A stretch of DNA of 64,000 bases. Source: Candidatus Enterococcus ferrettii. GTDB lineage: Bacteria > Bacillota > Bacilli > Lactobacillales > Enterococcaceae. The stretch spans positions 1-64,000 of the forward strand of contig NZ_JAFREL010000012.1 in the NCBI RefSeq assembly GCF_017377655.1, written 5' to 3'. The notes under the pieces are model-generated. The model made no database searches, was not told the origin of the DNA, and saw only the letters and a list, made by a program, of their open reading frames with translations. Of the stretch, positions 21,022 through 30,580 are shown piece by piece. Both the position numbers and the translations under genes were made by a program. Each line of letters opens with the position of its first letter. The stretch's first letter is position 1.

Positions 21022-21546
21022 TTATTCTAAGCTAGCATTTTTTTGGATTAAGACTTTCCTTAAGGGGAAAATCAAGAGGATGAACAGCAAAATATTCATT
21101 CCTAATGTTGGCCCCAAGAAACGCGTGACAAATAACTGGTTGTTGACATGAGCAAGTTGAAAGGCCATTTGCAGCAATGTACTACCCAACTCAAAAAAAG
21201 TTACAAAGATGATCATTGAAAAAAATAGAGTTAGCATACTCTGATGGATAACCCTACCAAACAGATAGATTAATGCCGCTGTCAAAGGTAAAATAACCGC
21301 ATAGATACCTATTACACCGATATAATATAAGTCATACAAAACGCCTATGACTAACATCGTACCAATCGCGAATCGTTTATCTAAAACTTCAGAAACAACT
21401 AACAAAACCAAAATCATGATGTGAGCATTCATTTGGTAGTCGTCGCTGAAAAAAAGTGTAAATAAACGATTAACATGCGCATCCAGCAACATAAAGATAA
21501 ATAATAACAGCGGGGCAACATACTTTAAATAACCCTTCTCAATCAT
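21022..21546 (-). CDS. mreD: Rod shape/peripheral wall protein MreD
   Basis: A 174-residue membrane protein with about five hydrophobic segments that partners MreC in the peripheral (elongation) wall machinery. The sequence is hydrophobic throughout and ends in a short basic tail. It overlaps mreC by four bases (ATGA), a classic coupled pair. No mreB is next to it, as expected for ovoid cocci, which keep mreCD without mreB. Confidence 0.88.
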   Translation of the reverse strand: MIEKGYLKYVAPLLLFIFMLLDAHVNRLFTLFFSDDYQMNAHIMILVLLVVSEVLDKRFAIGTMLVIGVLYDLYYIGVIGIYAVILPLTAALIYLFGRVIHQSMLTLFFSMIIFVTFFELGSTLLQMAFQLAHVNNQLFVTRFLGPTLGMNILLFILLIFPLRKVLIQKNASLE

Positions 21547-22403
21547 TCACCCGCCTCCACCATCCGTTGCACAATCGTCACAACAGAGATATCGTACATT
21601 TGGGCATATGGCTTGATATAAACTTCTCTTTCTACACCAAAGCTGTTTGTTTTAACTTCTGCAACTGTACCTACTGGTAAATTTGCTGGTGAATTCCCAC
21701 CTAACCCAGAAGTTTGGACAACATCGCCTTCTTTGATGTCTTTTTCTTTGGTAACTTTAGTGGCAACTAACTGTTGTTTCTTTTCATCATAGCTGGTCAA
21801 AATACCAAAGGAATTACCAGAATCAGAAGTGATCTTTAAAGGAAAATGATTGGTACTTTTGTTATCAGACGTAAGCAACTCTACTTTAGACGTGTGCGTA
21901 TTTACCTCAACGACGCGGCCAATTAAGCCCTTTTGTGACATCACAGCCATATTTCCTTCTATACCATCTGCACTTCCCTTATCAACTATAAGCATATCTT
22001 GCCAAGTATCTGGCGAACGAGTAATCACATTGGCAGTTACTTTTTGAAAGCTGGTTAACGTTTGATTCAACGACAGCTCCTCTTTTAATTGTTCAATTTC
22101 TCTTTCATGATTTTCATTTTCTAACGCTACTTCGTCATATTGATCAATTTTGCTTTTCAATTGCTCATTTTCTTCATAGGCATTGATCAAATTAGATACT
22201 GCTGACGTTCCGCCAGTTATCCAGCGACCTGGCGCAGTAATGGCTTTGTCCACTACTCCTACAGTATCATTAATCATGGATTGTACAATATTAGTTTTTC
22301 CTTCACGAGCACGATTTGCTGCGGTAATCGAAATTGTCGCGATAACAATAATAACTAAAATCAGTAGGATAATGATATTTTTATTTGGATTAAACTTTCT
22401 CAC
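21543..22403 (-). CDS. mreC: Cell shape-determining protein MreC
   Basis: Membrane-anchored wall-elongation scaffold of about 286 residues: one N-terminal membrane segment (about 10-28), a coiled coil (about 60-105), then the two-barrel extracytoplasmic domain (TANVITRSPDTWQDMLIVDKG onward). The frame stays open to an ATG at 22421, but that codon has no ribosome site, whereas the GTG at 22403 follows GAGGTG and gives the usual (M)RKFNPNKN start; I choose the GTG. Its stop overlaps mreD. Confidence 0.93.
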   Translation of the reverse strand: MRKFNPNKNIIILLILVIIVIATISITAANRAREGKTNIVQSMINDTVGVVDKAITAPGRWITGGTSAVSNLINAYEENEQLKSKIDQYDEVALENENHEREIEQLKEELSLNQTLTSFQKVTANVITRSPDTWQDMLIVDKGSADGIEGNMAVMSQKGLIGRVVEVNTHTSKVELLTSDNKSTNHFPLKITSDSGNSFGILTSYDEKKQQLVATKVTKEKDIKEGDVVQTSGLGGNSPANLPVGTVAEVKTNSFGVEREVYIKPYAQMYDISVVTIVQRMVEAGE

Positions 22404-22500
22404 AAAGGCACCTCGGGACATAATAAGATACTCTAAATTCTACCACTAACCGTCAGCTTAAAAAAGCAACGAGGCGCGATTTTAGAGAATTTTAGCAACT

Positions 22501-22550
22501 AAAAAAGTCAGCAGCGCAAATTGTAATTTTTTTGCTTTCTGCTGACTCAG
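22501..22550 (-). terminator. Terminator after thiN
   Basis: The minus strand pairs AGTCAGCAG with CTGCTGACT across a long AT-rich loop, then six T. It closes the long rsgA-rpe-thiN group. Confidence 0.7.
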
Positions 22551-22557
22551 TATTTAC

Positions 22558-23196
22558 TTAATCTTTACTTTGTACTACTGCAATAACACCCGTTTTAAAG
22601 CTTATTGTTGCTTCGCTTCGTAAAAACTCATTACTGGCTAAACTAGTAGGCTGTAAAATTTCAACATGATTCAGTGGGTACTTTACATCCTGCAATGTCA
22701 AAGCTGAAATAGGTGTTAAACAACAATAACCCAGATATTTCATACCCGGTTCCTTAATTACTACATGCTCACCAGCTGTCAGATAACTAACTGTATTTGT
22801 TTGGTCCTTCAATTGAAATTGTTGAAGGAAAGGCTGAAATCTAGGTTCTACACCTAACCATACATTAGCTAATAGGTGATCTAATCGCCCACCCGTAGCA
22901 CCAATGATTGTTACTTTAGCAGATGGATAGCGTTCAAAAGTCTTAACTAGTGCTAACTGCGTATCTGTGTCATCTTTTTCAGCAGGTGATTCAGCTATTT
23001 CCCCAACTGAATCAAAAACAAGTTTACGCTCTTGAGCGGACAAAGAATCGAAATCACCTACTGCTAAATCAGGATGAATGCCTTCGTCCAATAAATAGAG
23101 AGTTCCACGATCTATACCAACGAAAAAATCAAAATCTGACACTTGGAAATCCGGCCATTTCTGGGGATTCCCACCCGCAACCAATAGAATATTCAT
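22558..23196 (-). CDS. thiN: Thiamine diphosphokinase
   Basis: Transfers pyrophosphate from ATP to thiamine to give TPP. The 212 residues show GIDRGTLYLLDEGI and VGDFDSL (substrate/metal site), EKDDTDTQLAL and GATGGRLDHLLAN, all typical of the family. It overlaps the rpe stop by one base. The same window has a thiamine transporter gene under a TPP riboswitch, so salvaged thiamine and its activation are both represented, though the two are far apart and separately controlled. Confidence 0.95.
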   Translation of the reverse strand: MNILLVAGGNPQKWPDFQVSDFDFFVGIDRGTLYLLDEGIHPDLAVGDFDSLSAQERKLVFDSVGEIAESPAEKDDTDTQLALVKTFERYPSAKVTIIGATGGRLDHLLANVWLGVEPRFQPFLQQFQLKDQTNTVSYLTAGEHVVIKEPGMKYLGYCCLTPISALTLQDVKYPLNHVEILQPTSLASNEFLRSEATISFKTGVIAVVQSKD

Positions 23197-23846
23197 TAAT
23201 TTAAAACTTCCCGCAATGCCTCAATTCGTGCTTCCGGATCTTCGGAGCCATAGATATACGAACCTGCTACAAATACATCTGCACCAGCTTCACGACACTT
23301 AGCAGCTGTTTCTGGTACAATACCTCCATCAACCTCAATTTCATAGTGATAACCATTATCTTTTCGCAACTGATCCAGCTCCGCAATTTTTTCAACAGTT
23401 TCTTCGATAAACGATTGACCACCAAATCCTGGATTTACTGTCATCACCAAGATTTGATCAATTTGAGGTAACACATATTTAATTGATTCTACTGGCGTTC
23501 CTGGGTTCAATACTACTCCCGCTTTTACTCCTGCTTGTTTGATCATTTGAACGGCACGATGAATGTGCGGAGTTGCTTCAACGTGGGCCATAATAATATC
23601 TGATCCAGCTTTAGCAAAATCTTCAATATACTTTTCTGGTGCATCAATCATTAAATGAACGTCCAACGGCAGTTTAGTAATTGGGCGCAATGAGGCTACT
23701 ACACTAGGTCCAAAGGTAATGTTCGGTACAAAGTTTCCATCCATTACATCAATATGAATATAATCGACACCTGCTGCTTCAACCATCTTTACTTCTTCAC
23801 CTAGACGTGCAAAGTCTGCACTTAAAATTGATGGGGCAATTTTCAT
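23196..23846 (-). CDS. rpe: Ribulose-phosphate 3-epimerase
   Basis: Interconverts ribulose-5-P and xylulose-5-P in the pentose phosphate pathway. The 216-residue TIM barrel has SILSADFARLGEE, the HIDVMDGNFVPN metal-site segment, HLMI, MTVNPGFGGQ and EVDGGI, with catalytic Asp and metal His residues present. ATG follows AAAGGAG. It sits between rsgA and thiN, the conserved order. Confidence 0.97.
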   Translation of the reverse strand: MKIAPSILSADFARLGEEVKMVEAAGVDYIHIDVMDGNFVPNITFGPSVVASLRPITKLPLDVHLMIDAPEKYIEDFAKAGSDIIMAHVEATPHIHRAVQMIKQAGVKAGVVLNPGTPVESIKYVLPQIDQILVMTVNPGFGGQSFIEETVEKIAELDQLRKDNGYHYEIEVDGGIVPETAAKCREAGADVFVAGSYIYGSEDPEARIEALREVLN

Positions 23847-23876
23847 TTTATCCTACTCCTTTTTCTTAGTACTAAA

Positions 23877-24749
23877 TTAGTTTTTCTTTTTATAAATAGG
23901 TCGTCGGTTTTCAATTTCTTGTAGAAACTGCAGATAATTATCATATCTTGATTGAGTGATTTCGCCAGATTCTACTCTTCTTTTTACTTCACAACCCGGC
24001 TCTTTTACATGGCGGCACTCCCGAAAGCGACAGTATGGTGCAGCTGCTAGAAATTCTGGGAAGTTTTTCGGTAGCTCATCTACTGATAATTCCAAAAAGT
24101 CAATCGAACTAAATCCAGGGGTATCGGCGACTAATCCATCAAATAGTTCCAATAATTCAACATGGCGGGTTGTATGTTTTCCTCTTCCTAACGCTTCAGA
24201 AATTTCACCTGTTGCTAATTGTAATTCCGGTGCTAACTCATTCAACAATGTCGACTTTCCTGCACCTGATTGACCCATAAATACAGTTAATTTATCACTG
24301 AATAAGTCCGTCAGGCGATCTTTTTCTGCTAGCCCTGCAATTACAGGATATCCTAGAGGTTCATAAACAGCCTTAATTTCAGCAACCTGTACTTCATCTT
24401 TCATCAAATCAGTTTTAGAAAGATAGATGACTGGATCAATTAATTTACTTTCCAATGTAACCAAAAATCGATCCAATAAATTATAAGAAAACTTTGGTTC
24501 AACTAAGCTGGTTACAACGACGCCTAAATCAACATTTGCTACTGGTGGACGGATTAGTTCATTTTTTCGCGACAACAGTTCCAAAACATATCCCTCACTG
24601 TTTTCTTCGCTGCTAAAAACTACATCATCCCCAACTAGCGGGGTCAGTCCGCGTTTACGAAAGTTTCCTCTGGCTCGGGTCTGGTGCATTTTTCCATCGC
24701 TGAATACATAATAGAAACCACTTAATGCTTTACGAATTTGTCCTTCGAT
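23877..24749 (-). CDS. rsgA: Ribosome small-subunit GTPase RsgA (non-ATG start)
   Basis: Circularly permuted GTPase that checks 30S maturation. About 290 residues: OB fold (EGQIRKALSGFYYV onward), GTPase motifs in permuted order (G4 SKTD, G1 GQSGAGKST, G3 DTPGF) and a C-terminal zinc site (CRFRECRHVKEPGC). The frame is open to an ATG at 24800, but that ATG lies inside a promoter -10 region and lacks a ribosome site. The family normally begins right before EGxI, which here is ATC (24747-24749), 8 bases after GGGAG. A GTG at 24758 is the alternative, but its ribosome site abuts it. I favour ATC or GTG and give the ATC form. Confidence 0.85.
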   Translation of the reverse strand: MEGQIRKALSGFYYVFSDGKMHQTRARGNFRKRGLTPLVGDDVVFSSEENSEGYVLELLSRKNELIRPPVANVDLGVVVTSLVEPKFSYNLLDRFLVTLESKLIDPVIYLSKTDLMKDEVQVAEIKAVYEPLGYPVIAGLAEKDRLTDLFSDKLTVFMGQSGAGKSTLLNELAPELQLATGEISEALGRGKHTTRHVELLELFDGLVADTPGFSSIDFLELSVDELPKNFPEFLAAAPYCRFRECRHVKEPGCEVKRRVESGEITQSRYDNYLQFLQEIENRRPIYKKKN

Positions 24750-24784
24750 GGTCCTCACTCCCTTCGATACATTCTCTCGCAACC

Positions 24785-24814
24785 ATTGTACCATATTCAA
24801 TAAACAAATATCAG
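24785..24814 (-). promoter_or_regulatory. Promoter for rsgA-rpe-thiN (extended -10)
   Basis: The minus strand has CTGATA (24809-24814), an 18-base spacer and an extended -10, TGGTACAAT (TACAAT at 24785-24790). It follows the ireK terminator directly and would start RNA near 24778, downstream of the first ATG of the rsgA frame. Confidence 0.55.
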
Positions 24815-24826
24815 TAAAAAAAACCT

Positions 24827-24863
24827 AAAAAAGATACCTTCCTCCAATCGGAAAAAGATATCT
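24827..24863 (-). terminator. Terminator after the PASTA kinase gene
   Basis: The minus strand pairs AAGATATCTTTTTCC with GGAGGAAGGTATCTT (mismatches tolerated), followed by a T run. Confidence 0.6.
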
Positions 24864-24869
24864 TCTAAA

Positions 24870-27032
24870 TCATGGAACATTAATGCTTGTTTCACCATTT
24901 ACGTTCCTAGTCACCACAGTCACACCATCTCTTTGAACCTGGATGGTCGCTTCTGATCCATCTTTGATTGTAACAGGTACGGCTTGACTATTGGAGGTCG
25001 TACTGGAATCTAAAGTGAAGGTTGCCTTATTTGTCAGACTGCTATTATTCGCATCTTTTACTAGAACAGTAATTGTTTCAGTTTGCTCATTATTCCCTTT
25101 ATAACTGGCATTAATTGTTACGTTGAAATTCTGCTGCTTCACTTCTGTACCTTTTGAAACTCTCAAGGTAACGGTACTTCCGCTATCTACAGATTCACCA
25201 TTTGCTGGACTGGTTGCAATAACTTTTCCAGCTTCAATACTATCAGAGAATTCTTCAGTAACAGTCGCTTTTAATCCCAGATTTTCTAATTCAATTTGTG
25301 CCTCAGCTTGTGTTTTACCATTTAGATTAGGCACAGTCACTTTGGCAGGACCTTTGCTGACTTGCAATTTGATTAATTTGTCAGCTGTCACATTAGTCCC
25401 CGGAATAGGATCTTGGCCTATTACCATTCCAGCAGCTACACTTTCGTTATCTTCATTAATTCGCTGAATTTGTTCACCATCGATTCCCAAATTTAACAAA
25501 GCGGCTTCAGCAGCTTCATAAGTCATACCTGAATAATCTCCCAAAGTAAAGGTTTGAGGACCTTTAGATACTTCAAAGGTAATCGTGTCCTTTGAAGGGT
25601 CAACTTCATTGCCTTCGGTTGGATCTTGACTAATAATAGCCCCTTTATTAACCTCGTCATTATAATCTTCATTTATCTTGATTTGACTAGAAGAGAAGCC
25701 TAAATCCCTTAAAGTCTTTCGAACATCACTAATCTGTTCACCGGTGTAATTATCTAGCTCAACTTTTCCTACACCACTGCTGACATATAAGCGAACGGTT
25801 CGATTACGGCGAATCATACTGCCAGCTTCCGGATCAGTTCGAACAACATGTCCTTCTTCAACATCGCTATCAGGAATTGACTCAGCACGCTCTACTACCT
25901 TTAACTTTGCTTCTTGCAAAGTTTGTCGTGCTTCTGCCTCGGTCATGTTTTTAACATCTGGAACAGCTGACTCTTGATTAGAACTTGCAAACATGTACGC
26001 TGCAAATCCTCCTATCGCTAAAACTAAAAGTGCCAATAAAATCCATGGCCACTTCTTCCGTTTTTTCTTGGGAGGTTCAACTGGCTTATTTACCATCTTC
26101 GGAATCTCCGGTTGTTTTTCTTCCAATGGCAGTTCCTCTGTTATTGGCGTCAGAACTTTTGTTTCATCATGCATAACTGTTGGCTCCCACGGCCGTTCAT
26201 CTAAGCGCCCTGGAGATAAAGCAGTCGCTAAATCTTCTGACATTTCTTCTGCAGTTTTATAGCGATCAGCCGGATCTTTCGCTGTTGCATTCATAACAAT
26301 ATTTTCAAGTGACTGTGGCGCTTGCGGATCAAATACTTTCACCGAAGGAATCGGATCTTGAAAATGTTTTAGTGCTATCGTTACCGCTGATTCACCATCA
26401 AAAGGAACATTTCCTGTCATCATTTCATACAAAATAATTCCTAAAGCATAAATATCTGATTGTTTCGTTGCCATGCTTCCTCGTGCTTGTTCTGGAGAAA
26501 GATAGTGAACTGAGCCTAGTAAAGAGTTCGTTTGTGTCAGGGAAGTTTCCGATAAGGCAATTGCAATCCCGAAATCAGTAATCTTCACCACACCTTCTTG
26601 ATCAATCAGTACATTTTGTGGTTTTAAGTCACGATGAATAATACCATGGGCATGTGCCAGACTAACGGCAGAAAGAATTTGCTGCATGATATCGACAATT
26701 TTAGTATAAGGGATTGGGTAATGAGTCTGAATGTATCGCTTCAAATCCATACCACGTACATATTCCATTACTAAATATTGCATATCCTCTTCTTCGCCTA
26801 CGTCATATACGCTAACAATATTAGGGTGAACTAACTCAGTGGCCGCTAAGGCTTCTCTTTGAAAACGACGTATTGCTGTTTGATCATTTTGGAAGTTAAA
26901 ACGCAACACTTTGATAGCAACATCGCGATCCAAAATTAAATCGTGGGCTAAAAAGACATTGGCCATCCCACCACTTCCGATACTAGCGATGATTTTATAT
27001 CGGCCATTAATTATTTTCCCGATATCTATCAT
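24870..27032 (-). CDS. ireK: PASTA-domain Ser/Thr protein kinase (PrkC/IreK)
   Basis: Membrane kinase that senses wall fragments or lipid II and controls wall homeostasis; the E. faecalis IreK governs intrinsic cephalosporin resistance. The 720 residues have a Hanks-type kinase domain (Gly loop GSGGMANV, K41, HRDLKPQN near 133-140, DFG near 153), a Lys/Pro-rich juxtamembrane stretch, one membrane segment (about 330-350), four PASTA repeats (about 355-635; several end in VSKG), and a ~90-residue Thr/Ser-rich C-terminal domain. IreK of E. faecalis is described with five PASTA units, so the last domain may be a diverged one. Overlaps the phosphatase gene by four bases. Confidence 0.95.
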   Translation of the reverse strand: MIDIGKIINGRYKIIASIGSGGMANVFLAHDLILDRDVAIKVLRFNFQNDQTAIRRFQREALAATELVHPNIVSVYDVGEEEDMQYLVMEYVRGMDLKRYIQTHYPIPYTKIVDIMQQILSAVSLAHAHGIIHRDLKPQNVLIDQEGVVKITDFGIAIALSETSLTQTNSLLGSVHYLSPEQARGSMATKQSDIYALGIILYEMMTGNVPFDGESAVTIALKHFQDPIPSVKVFDPQAPQSLENIVMNATAKDPADRYKTAEEMSEDLATALSPGRLDERPWEPTVMHDETKVLTPITEELPLEEKQPEIPKMVNKPVEPPKKKRKKWPWILLALLVLAIGGFAAYMFASSNQESAVPDVKNMTEAEARQTLQEAKLKVVERAESIPDSDVEEGHVVRTDPEAGSMIRRNRTVRLYVSSGVGKVELDNYTGEQISDVRKTLRDLGFSSSQIKINEDYNDEVNKGAIISQDPTEGNEVDPSKDTITFEVSKGPQTFTLGDYSGMTYEAAEAALLNLGIDGEQIQRINEDNESVAAGMVIGQDPIPGTNVTADKLIKLQVSKGPAKVTVPNLNGKTQAEAQIELENLGLKATVTEEFSDSIEAGKVIATSPANGESVDSGSTVTLRVSKGTEVKQQNFNVTINASYKGNNEQTETITVLVKDANNSSLTNKATFTLDSSTTSNSQAVPVTIKDGSEATIQVQRDGVTVVTRNVNGETSINVP

Positions 27033-27772
27033 TCCGGTACCTCCTCCCCAAAGTGGATTAATAGTACGGTAATGTTATCGGCTCCACCAGCTTCATTGGC
27101 TTTAGCGATTAATTGACTTGTCTTATCAGCTAAAGGTTGATCATCCTCGATGATGGTCATAATTTTTTCTTCGCTTACCATGTTAGTTAAACCATCAGAA
27201 CACAAAAGCAAATAGCCATCAGCATGACACGTATGATGAGAAACATCTACTTCTACAGTACCGTATACCCCAACTGACCGAGTCAATACATTTTTTTGTG
27301 GATGAACTGCGGCCATTTCCTCAGTGATTTCGCCAGATTTCACCAATTCGTTCACTAGTGAATGATCATCAGTCAACTGACGTATCGTATGATCGTGAAT
27401 ATAATAGGCACGGCTATCACCAACATGAGCTAACGTAAAATTATCATCAAATAAGGCAGCACCGACAATGGTTGTCCCCATTCCCTGCATCTCGGGGTGT
27501 TCAATGCCTTCTTGATAAATTTTTTGATTTTCTGTTTGAATTTGATGGATGAACCACTGCGCAACTTTTTCACTGTCTGAAATGTCTGAAGCTTCCCAAG
27601 CGGCACCAAGTCCATTGACAGCCATTTTACTAGCCACATCTCCTGCCAAATGGCCACCCATGCCGTCAGCTAAGATTGCTAATGACTTTTGTGTTTGATT
27701 CACAAAAACATTCGCATAATCCTGATTCATTTGGCGACGTCTACCGATATCAGATTGAAATTGAATTTCCAA
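27029..27772 (-). CDS. ireP: PP2C-type protein phosphatase (Stp/IreP)
   Basis: Metal-dependent Ser/Thr phosphatase that reverses the kinase coded next to it. The 247 residues show the PP2C motifs: [69 protein letters not shown] and GGADNITVL; all metal-binding Asp residues appear present. Its stop overlaps the kinase start (ATGA), so the pair is translationally coupled. It follows rsmB by 12 bp. Confidence 0.96.
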   Translation of the reverse strand: MEIQFQSDIGRRRQMNQDYANVFVNQTQKSLAILADGMGGHLAGDVASKMAVNGLGAAWEASDISDSEKVAQWFIHQIQTENQKIYQEGIEHPEMQGMGTTIVGAALFDDNFTLAHVGDSRAYYIHDHTIRQLTDDHSLVNELVKSGEITEEMAAVHPQKNVLTRSVGVYGTVEVDVSHHTCHADGYLLLCSDGLTNMVSEEKIMTIIEDDQPLADKTSQLIAKANEAGGADNITVLLIHFGEEVPE

Positions 27773-27784
27773 TTTTGTTCCACC

Positions 27785-29146
27785 TCATTTGTCATTTTTG
27801 CGCATCGCGCAGATGAAAAAGCCGTCAGTCATCAGCATTTCTGGGTATAATACCAACATCTTATCCTGAATAGCTGGTTGTAAAACATTATTTACAACTA
27901 AATCAATCTTTTCAAATTCTGGATGAGCCTTTAGGAAAGCTGCTGTGACTTCTTGGTTTTCTTCAGAAGTTATTGTACATGTACTATAGACCAATATGCC
28001 ACCTTTTTTTAACGTCGGTGCACAACTTTCTAAAATTTCTCGTTGAATTTTCGGCAATTGTTTAAAATCTTCCGGTCTTTTTTGATATTTAATGTCAGGT
28101 TTCCGACGCATTAATCCTAAACCTGAACAAGGTGCATCAATCAAAATTCGGTCAAAAAATTCTTGAGCAAAATGCTTATCTACCGTTCGAGCGTCCAGCT
28201 CTTTGGTTTCAACTACCTTAGATACATGGAGCCGTTCAGCATTTTCACGAACTAGCTTCAATTTGTGTTCATGGATGTCCAAAGCGGTAATTTTGCCTTC
28301 ACCTTCAAGTAATGCTGCCATATGTGTCGTTTTTCCGCCTGGTGCTGAGCAAGCATCTAAAATTTTTTCACCTGGGTTAATTCTCATTACTTGTGCTACC
28401 AGCATGGAACTTTCATCTTGAATAGTTAGCAGTCCTGCTTTATACAGCTTGCTTCCAGCTAAAAATCCTTTGTCAGCAATAATACCATAGGGAGATACAT
28501 CACTAAGTCTTGCTTCAATTCCCTCTTCTTGTAACTGCTCAATGGCCGATTCACGACTAATCCTTTGTATGTCTACTCGTGCACTTACATGACTGGGTTC
28601 TAGCAATGAAAGACCTAATTTGCGAGTTTCTTCTACTCCTAGTTCTTGTACAAGTTTTTCAGTCAGGTAGTCTGGTAAACTAATCTCAGTTGCCAACCGT
28701 TCTATTGGGTCGGCAATATCCGTTAAAGATGGAACGCCATTTCTTTGCAAAGAACGCAGAACGCCATTAACAAATTTACCAATTCCCGGATTGCCTTTTG
28801 CTTTAGCAATTTCCACCGCTTCATTTAAAATTGCATGGTCTGGCACACGGTCTAAAAAAATCAACTGATACACTGAAAGTTCTAAAAGACTTTGTACCCA
28901 GTTATCAATTCGTTTCGCCCGAGTTGTAAAAGGAGCCAAATAGAATGCTAGAAGTCGTTTGCGACTGACAGTACCATAAACAAGCTCGGTTAACAGTCCT
29001 GTATCTTTGTCAGCTACTTGATTTTTCTTAATCAATTCATTAAGAAGTAGATTAGAGTAAGCACCGCCATGGTTAATACGTTCAACAGCCTCTAAAGCCG
29101 TGTAGCGTGCAGAATGTAATAATTTCTTCGATATTTTTTTCGCCAT
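27785..29146 (-). CDS. rsmB: 16S rRNA m5C967 methyltransferase
   Basis: SAM-dependent methyltransferase acting on 16S rRNA C967 (E. coli numbering). The 453 residues have an N-terminal NusB-like RNA-binding domain (about 10-140) and a C-terminal Rossmann methyltransferase with LDACSAPGGKTTHMA, DAPCSGLG (first Cys) and STCTITSEEN (catalytic Cys). It overlaps the fmt stop by one base. Conserved def-fmt-rsmB order. Confidence 0.96.
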   Translation of the reverse strand: MAKKISKKLLHSARYTALEAVERINHGGAYSNLLLNELIKKNQVADKDTGLLTELVYGTVSRKRLLAFYLAPFTTRAKRIDNWVQSLLELSVYQLIFLDRVPDHAILNEAVEIAKAKGNPGIGKFVNGVLRSLQRNGVPSLTDIADPIERLATEISLPDYLTEKLVQELGVEETRKLGLSLLEPSHVSARVDIQRISRESAIEQLQEEGIEARLSDVSPYGIIADKGFLAGSKLYKAGLLTIQDESSMLVAQVMRINPGEKILDACSAPGGKTTHMAALLEGEGKITALDIHEHKLKLVRENAERLHVSKVVETKELDARTVDKHFAQEFFDRILIDAPCSGLGLMRRKPDIKYQKRPEDFKQLPKIQREILESCAPTLKKGGILVYSTCTITSEENQEVTAAFLKAHPEFEKIDLVVNNVLQPAIQDKMLVLYPEMLMTDGFFICAMRKNDK

Positions 29147-30087
29147 TACTTCACCTTTTGACCTTCTGTCACTTGCTTTCCACTGCCATTAAGAAATGCT
29201 TGAACAGCTTGTTTAGCCTTTCCAGCTGGCTGAAGTTCATGAATAGCTAGAACACTTCCGTTCCCACAAGCGATTTGTAAATCCTTTTTCGTCCGTAAAA
29301 CGATGGTTCCCGGTTCAGCTGTCGTTGTTTCTGCTGTTAGTTCTGTTTTAAAAATTTTCCAGCGTATACCTTCATAAGTTGTAAAAGCAATTGGCCACGG
29401 ATGCATTCCACGTACTTGATTGTCAACATCTTCAGCAGTTTTACTCCAGTCAATAGCCTCTTGTTCCCTTGTGATATTCGGAGAGAAAGTAACTTCAGCC
29501 TCATTTTGTGGATTTGGAGCTATTTCCCCATTTATAATTTGTGGCAATGTCTCCAAAAGTAGTTCTTTACCTACAAGACTTAATTTTTCGAACATCGTTC
29601 CTACATCATCTTGTTTAGTGATCGGGATACTTCGTTGGCTATAAATGCCGCCAGCATCCATTTTCTTAATCATTTCCATGATGGTTACACCGGTTTCCTT
29701 TTCACCATTCATAATAGCATAATGGACAGGCGCACCCCCACGATATTTCGGTAGCAATGAAGCATGGACGTTAACTGCGCCTAGTCGTGGAATTTGCAGC
29801 AGCTTTTCAGGTAAGAATTGCCCAAAGGCCGCTGTAATAATTAAATCCGGAGCCAATTGAGCGATTTTTTCCATTTCTGGTGAGCCATTGATTTTTTCAG
29901 GCTGTAAAACCAATAAACCTTGCTTGACAGCGGCAGCTTTGACTGGCGTCGGTGTGATCGTTTTTTTTCGTCCAACTGGACGGTCTGGCTGAGTAACTAC
30001 AGCCGCAATTTCATAGTTTTCAGCTAATAAACCTTCCAAAACAGGAACTGAAAAAGCGGGGGTTCCCATAAATACAATTTTAGTCAT
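29146..30087 (-). CDS. fmt: Methionyl-tRNA formyltransferase
   Basis: Formylates initiator Met-tRNA using 10-formyl-tetrahydrofolate. The ~313-residue protein has MGTPAFSVPVLEGL, the catalytic NVHASLLPKYRGGAPVH segment, and a C-terminal domain around HPWPIAFTTYEG. Two ATGs are two codons apart; the second (30087) is 9 bases from GGAGG and is preferred over 30093, which is only 3 bases away. Overlaps the def stop by 8 bp. Confidence 0.96.
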   Translation of the reverse strand: MTKIVFMGTPAFSVPVLEGLLAENYEIAAVVTQPDRPVGRKKTITPTPVKAAAVKQGLLVLQPEKINGSPEMEKIAQLAPDLIITAAFGQFLPEKLLQIPRLGAVNVHASLLPKYRGGAPVHYAIMNGEKETGVTIMEMIKKMDAGGIYSQRSIPITKQDDVGTMFEKLSLVGKELLLETLPQIINGEIAPNPQNEAEVTFSPNITREQEAIDWSKTAEDVDNQVRGMHPWPIAFTTYEGIRWKIFKTELTAETTTAEPGTIVLRTKKDLQIACGNGSVLAIHELQPAGKAKQAVQAFLNGSGKQVTEGQKVK

Positions 30088-30571
30088 CGGCATGTTCCTC
30101 CATATAACGTTCTAAATCCTCAGGTGCGATTGGGTCAATCACTTGATCAATAAACAGTTTACCATCCAAATGATCGATTTCATGTTGAAACGCACGAGCT
30201 AAATAGCCATAGGCTGTTACTTCCATTTCGTCGCCTTCACGATCATAATACTGCACAGTTATTTCATCTGCTCGCTTTACTGTTCCATAAGTTTCTGGAA
30301 TGGAAAGACAGCCTTCAACATCAATAGTTGTACCCTTTTTCTCAGTGATAACTGGATTAATTAAATCAAAGCGATCTCCCTCGTCAATCTCTATAACAGC
30401 CATTCGTAAATTTTTCCCGATTTGTGGAGCTGCTAAACCGATACCATCATGAGCCACCATTGTCTCATACATATCATCTAGTAGTTGGGCGAGTTCATCT
30501 GTTACATATTCAACTGACGAAGCAGGTTGAGTTAAACGGTGGTCAGGATGAAGCAAAATTGGGTAGCGCAT
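30080..30571 (-). CDS. def: Peptide deformylase
   Basis: Zinc or iron enzyme that removes the N-formyl group from new proteins. The 163 residues have all three motifs: GIGLAAPQ (43-50), EGCLS (metal ligand C88) and QHEIDH (H130, H134). It is the short type-1-like form and sits between priA and fmt, in the operon where fmt-def normally pair. ATG follows GGAGG. Confidence 0.95.
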   Translation of the reverse strand: MRYPILLHPDHRLTQPASSVEYVTDELAQLLDDMYETMVAHDGIGLAAPQIGKNLRMAVIEIDEGDRFDLINPVITEKKGTTIDVEGCLSIPETYGTVKRADEITVQYYDREGDEMEVTAYGYLARAFQHEIDHLDGKLFIDQVIDPIAPEDLERYMEEHADD

Positions 30572-30580
30572 GGTTTCCTC

